Shown here in pieces: positions 18,701 to 20,806 of a stretch of 20,806 nucleotides of DNA. This stretch comes from a virus: IMG/VR virus record IMGVR_UViG_3300009141_000007, positions 1-20,806 of that record. The stretch is one strand, 5' to 3'. How positions within the stretch are numbered: the first letter of the stretch is position 1; every line of letters starts with the position of its first letter. A model generated the notes under the pieces. That model saw only the letters and a program-made list of their open reading frames with translations, searched no databases and was not told the DNA's origin. The position numbers were made by a program, and so were the translations under genes.

Positions 18701-19236
18701 CAGCAGCTACTTACCTGTACGGAGCTTCTGGGGTTGGTATACAGGCTAACAGAGGAATTTTTAGACTTTACTTTTCAGTATCCCCTGAGGCTAAGTATTT
18801 AACAGCCATAAACCAAAACGAAGAAGTAGGAATACCTCATCAACTATTCGCACAAGGTTATAACTTCTCAGGAACACTATCTTCTCTAGTCTTAGACGGT
18901 GCATCAGATTCCTTAGCTGTCAGTGCTTTATCTCAGAAACTTCTTAAATTAAATGATTCTGACGGAGACGGAATCTCAGACACCTTAGGAACCTCAGGAT
19001 TCTACTACTGTTCTGAATTTGTTGAAGAGAACCCGACACAATGTATGTTGGATGAATCAGCTTCTGATTCTTTTGCAAATGCTAAAAACTGTGCCCTTGG
19101 TGGTTCAGGAAGACCTAAAAAGGTAACAATCTATAGATCAAGACTAGATACAAATAGAGCAAGTGATGCGTATCCGGGCGACAACATCATTGGAATTAAA
19201 TCATCTAACGTATTCAATCTTGAGAGGGACAACTAA
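15766..19236 (+). CDS. Beta-helix tail fibre/tailspike protein
   Basis: The 1156-residue product has an N-terminal segment with F-Y-N-W-E-Q-D-N-L-P-V-Y-D-L-E-E (33-48) that recurs in the next gene and is probably the baseplate-docking part. Residues about 300-730 look like a right-handed parallel beta-helix (pectate-lyase-like fold). Short strands alternate with turns, and an N-S-x-hydrophobic motif appears about twelve times (for example at 332, 354, 389, 422, 617, 675 and 721). Residues 1064-1072, D-S-D-G-D-G-I-S-D, form a probable calcium-binding loop. The C-terminal 80 residues contain several Cys. The start lies three bases after the previous stop, with no clear ribosome binding site. 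This architecture suits receptor binding, with or without polysaccharide lyase or hydrolase activity. I cannot point to catalytic residues, so depolymerase activity remains open. Confidence 0.72.
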   Translation: MSFSATDIYTTSGSASLYNNWTSEVTKFDTSSFYNWEQDNLPVYDLEERTHLLWEKAGFPTSALPGMALAVSGDATPADLLSNTNLFVDVSSCIAALPEVLRYPVVIEVANYGDLGKMELHNIKMAEAGSLEIINRGFAKKYSSVTQDTGTIRYNRTTESHSEITQVSSLDLSSSWSDSSALSLGASVLSSTSPMDTRFGVDMYSFSKYPPSYRIGTITASLKNSSYLSPTFLLTESFSTTPYETLGTDLTVTSLDISATDPYTLLPYDTTRGQELGGLIDSTSWQGIHYLNYLSTISVKNCDGPIYIRGFNVDGEHTDAGLGSDVGVLIQNSDVFLEDTSVSRCNKHGIKADNSNVVLSRANNVYRIYERDSSTTRVAGVGEGITANNSTITLQGGNNVQAIGDDDGLVVTRCTTGIKLNNSTLIQDLVRTTFADETTGGSLVVERNTLAGIVAHSSTLNTKGLLDVYHNEEGIELHNSDLTYDQLCVEGNLGVGLKAVGSTVSWDGAKSFTLTGQTTRNQVDFKKNGQDLFIDRVSSFGFKRSDSMNDTFGHMSFLSSHGQIELDSHIAATPSISVQGNSEAEFLHANLYPRGLDDVHTIADSTTYGLAARASNNSEIDFYGTGSGCTLVAGVPSYTRQNKVAGLHATNGSKIGLHGPTVIAQFGVDVLAENNSIVEICPAYKKGSGIYDSSGFDLNDTKNHTSVELHSTRSCVVVDKNSTFVAKDLGDYANFWGEDAIADSGYRSDDMGTSAFTSHGSLQFFPNPQDEVLCTSSSGSFTPSEDALGDTVVTKAKFTALGKQNQYLDSTSEYVESTDYGNISAMSLGGMCVRALGDSLVEVDNVHFPIGTADNALNKAWFDASGDTCHRLMIWNIADQSKLRASNLSVSGSYPGDAGYYGPSAIYLDSNGNTASGAPASTPNTGKLSILDSYGAGSSVFVLEPGTSYNTPFNNYYPHSVSDEAIYPDISEGGLVVSSAATYLYGASGVGIQANRGIFRLYFSVSPEAKYLTAINQNEEVGIPHQLFAQGYNFSGTLSSLVLDGASDSLAVSALSQKLLKLNDSDGDGISDTLGTSGFYYCSEFVEENPTQCMLDESASDSFANAKNCALGGSGRPKKVTIYRSRLDTNRASDAYPGDNIIGIKSSNVFNLERDN
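16756..17940 (+). repeat. Degenerate N-S-x-hydrophobic protein repeat of the beta-helix
   Basis: About twelve copies of a short motif, usually N-N-S or H/Q/K-N-S followed by any residue and then I, V, L or F, run from residue 331 to 725 of the fibre protein. Spacing is mostly 22-23 or 33-36 residues, with one 80-residue gap between the copies near 501 and 581. This is consistent with stacked beta-helix coils and an asparagine ladder. The DNA copies are not identical, so the repeat is ancient and structural rather than recent. Confidence 0.65.
19224..19228 (+). promoter_or_regulatory. Ribosome binding site for the last fibre gene
   Basis: GAGGG lies seven bases before the ATG at 19236, within the end of the beta-helix gene. 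It supports the overlapping start. Confidence 0.6.
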
Positions 19237-20806
19237 TGGCCGAAAATAATTTTAACGAAAGTTCATACAAATTCACAGATCCGATCCGCAAATTTAAAGC
19301 AAACGATCCTTACTATTGGGAAGTAGATAACATTCCCCTATCTCAGCTAGAAGAAAACATTAAATGGCTTAAAGACCAACTCAACCAAAAAGAGCCTGAG
19401 GATGATCAGACATTTTCTGTTAATAGATCGGACATAAACGAACTTAAGCCTTACTCTACAGGAGAAGATAGGTTTGTTAAAGTTAAACCCGGAAGATACA
19501 CGGCTAGAATCAACGATGCATCTACTAAAACCCAACTACAAGTACTAACTCAAGTACTAGGTAAGGCTTTAGCAGAAACAGATGCTTGGTCTGCAAGCAC
19601 CTTGATATCAAACTCAGAACTATTATCCGCTTTGGAGAAGTTCAAATCTACTCCTGAGAGTACAGAAGCTTTAGGGATGACGGGACTTGAGGAGAGATCT
19701 TTTACTTGGTCTGTAAGGACTGTTGACACCGTAGGAAATCAGGCGGGATCTCAAACTAGCCCACAAGAATATACAGGGTTTTCGGGAGCAGGAAAAGCAG
19801 GTCCTTTTCTATCTTCACAGGCTATGTTATGGGCTAAGTCTACTAATGATTCTACCTCAAACTACATCATTAAGACTTATGATCCTTTAGATGCTACTGT
19901 TGGATTCTCTAAACTTCCTTTAGCAGAGAACCACTTCATTAAGTACTGGAGAGGTATTGCCAGAACTGCTATTGTAGATGTTCCAGAAGAGTTGGAGATT
20001 CAGGTTCCTGAGTTTGATCTTGATGACTTCAACTACGTAGACGAGGCAGGTACTACTCAAAGTGTTCCTAACGTAAAAAGTAGAATTGACCTAGTATATC
20101 TCTACAGTAAGCCTGTAGACGCTAACCGTTCAAATATTTTTAAAGGGGGTACAGTAGAATCTATTACTAAACCTCAATTAGGCATTGTTCGTGGAGCAGG
20201 AATTGGAGCCTCGTTTAAAGAAGGTAATATAGAGCAAGAATACTTACCAGTGCTTTCGTATGATTCTGAAGGAAACCCTAAAATACTATCTAATCCTTCC
20301 GACTCTAAATCCGCAACAGGAGGATTTATATCCGCACAAGGTAATGATATTGAGAAAGATATGAGAGGATCATTCCCGTCTCCAGACGATCTTATGAACC
20401 TAGCTCCATTACTTTCTGAAGAGTTGCAATCTTCCGATATTGAACTAGTAGGACAAAGTATCCTGCCTCTAGCCTATGTTTTTGTTACATCTACAGATTT
20501 GGTAGTCAATACTGGAGATGTTATTGATATTAGACCGTTTTTCAGAACTACTGAACTAGCATACAACGAGAGGTCTGGTTTGGCTGCTGCAATGCCTCAG
20601 ATATCTCTTGCTAACCCTGTTGTAGGTAAAGCGCAGCTAGATGATGCGGTCACGAAAACGCACAAAGAATTAATAAACTTGTTTGGTAAAGACAAGACAA
20701 ACAAAATTCAAACTGCTGCTATTGGGTACGTGTTTGGTGGGGGATACTTCGGACCTGAAGGTGTACTTATTAGTGAGGTGGCTGGAACAGATCACGGCCC
20801 TCTTGG
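19236..20806 (+). CDS. Second fibre/structural protein, 3'-truncated
   Basis: The frame opens at an ATG that overlaps the previous stop (TAATG) and stays open to the window edge, giving at least 523 residues. The N-terminus has Y-Y-W-E-V-D-N-I-P-L-S-Q-L-E-E (26-40), the same motif as at residues 34-48 of the beta-helix protein, followed by a short Lys/Gln-rich helix. Later regions include S-R-I-D-L-V-Y-L-Y-S-K-P-V-D and, from residue 430, I-D-I-R-P-F-F-R-T-T-E-L-A-Y-N-E-R-S-G. Both blocks look conserved rather than low-complexity, but I do not recognise the family. There is no signal peptide or membrane segment. The shared N-terminus and the position suggest a baseplate-attached fibre or fibre-base protein. 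The C-terminal domains, which would decide its function, lie beyond the window. Confidence 0.55.
   Translation, partial: MAENNFNESSYKFTDPIRKFKANDPYYWEVDNIPLSQLEENIKWLKDQLNQKEPEDDQTFSVNRSDINELKPYSTGEDRFVKVKPGRYTARINDASTKTQLQVLTQVLGKALAETDAWSASTLISNSELLSALEKFKSTPESTEALGMTGLEERSFTWSVRTVDTVGNQAGSQTSPQEYTGFSGAGKAGPFLSSQAMLWAKSTNDSTSNYIIKTYDPLDATVGFSKLPLAENHFIKYWRGIARTAIVDVPEELEIQVPEFDLDDFNYVDEAGTTQSVPNVKSRIDLVYLYSKPVDANRSNIFKGGTVESITKPQLGIVRGAGIGASFKEGNIEQEYLPVLSYDSEGNPKILSNPSDSKSATGGFISAQGNDIEKDMRGSFPSPDDLMNLAPLLSEELQSSDIELVGQSILPLAYVFVTSTDLVVNTGDVIDIRPFFRTTELAYNERSGLAAAMPQISLANPVVGKAQLDDAVTKTHKELINLFGKDKTNKIQTAAIGYVFGGGYFGPEGVLISEVAGTDHGPL

Noticed and set aside
496-19535. Minus-strand open frames, including 7336-7791, 8380-8739, 14818-15276 and 11769-12050
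   Set aside because: Each lies entirely, or except for a short overhang across a gene junction, opposite well-supported + strand genes. None shows a recognisable motif, and the + strand products have clear family features.
1-20806. Absence of CGCG, and scarcity of GGCC
   Set aside because: CGCG needs CGN arginine or NCG codons that this phage rarely uses and CpG is generally low, so codon preference can explain it. GGCC is present several times. Neither shows the codon-switching evidence seen for CCWGG.
1-20806. tRNA genes, CRISPR arrays, insertion sequences, attachment sites
   Set aside because: Nearly all bases are in coding sequence and I found no cloverleaf, spaced direct repeats, terminal inverted repeats or integrase gene.

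Overview
The window is a late structural region of a tailed, contractile-tail (myovirus) bacteriophage. Ten genes lie on the + strand, packed end to end with almost no intergenic DNA. The first is cut by the left edge and the last by the right edge. The DNA is AT-rich, arginine is mostly AGA, and the non-helix proteins are rich in Ser, Thr, Asn and Asp, as is usual for tail fibres. I see no integrase, transposase, tRNA, CRISPR array or terminator. The host cannot be named from this stretch.

Layout. (1) Positions 2-2170: a baseplate hub protein (gp27/gpD-like C-terminus), then the central spike (OB-fold plus C-terminal beta-helix repeats, no lysozyme domain). (2) Positions 2174-6685: a 1503-residue protein with a concanavalin/LamG-like region followed by an alpha/beta-hydrolase (carbohydrate-esterase type), placed where a purely structural gene would be expected. 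(3) Positions 6711-14036: the conserved baseplate wedge set in canonical order, gp25 (P2 gpW), gp6 (gpJ) and a very enlarged gp7/gpI-type protein that carries extra beta-sandwich modules. (4) Positions 14036-15762: two adjacent, related small proteins that look like fibre or adaptor subunits. (5) Positions 15766-20806: a beta-helix fibre/tailspike of 1156 residues and a second fibre-type protein that runs off the window. These two share an N-terminal W-E-x-D-N-x-P motif, probably a common docking element.

Working model. The hub and spike form the centre of the baseplate, and gp25, gp6 and gp7/gpI form the wedges. The paired adaptors and the two fibre proteins attach at the periphery for receptor binding. 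The hydrolase protein would ride on the baseplate or tail tip and deacylate surface glycans. Four stop-start overlaps (TAATG) and the lack of gaps suggest one co-transcribed, partly translationally coupled unit.

The most unexpected observation is at the DNA level. By eye I find no CCWGG (EcoRII/Dcm site) in the entire window, although CTGG and CAGG are common. All 21 Pro-Gly dipeptides I located are encoded CC[C/G]-GG, while Pro elsewhere is mainly CCT or CCA. This points to strong selection against one restriction or methylation site.
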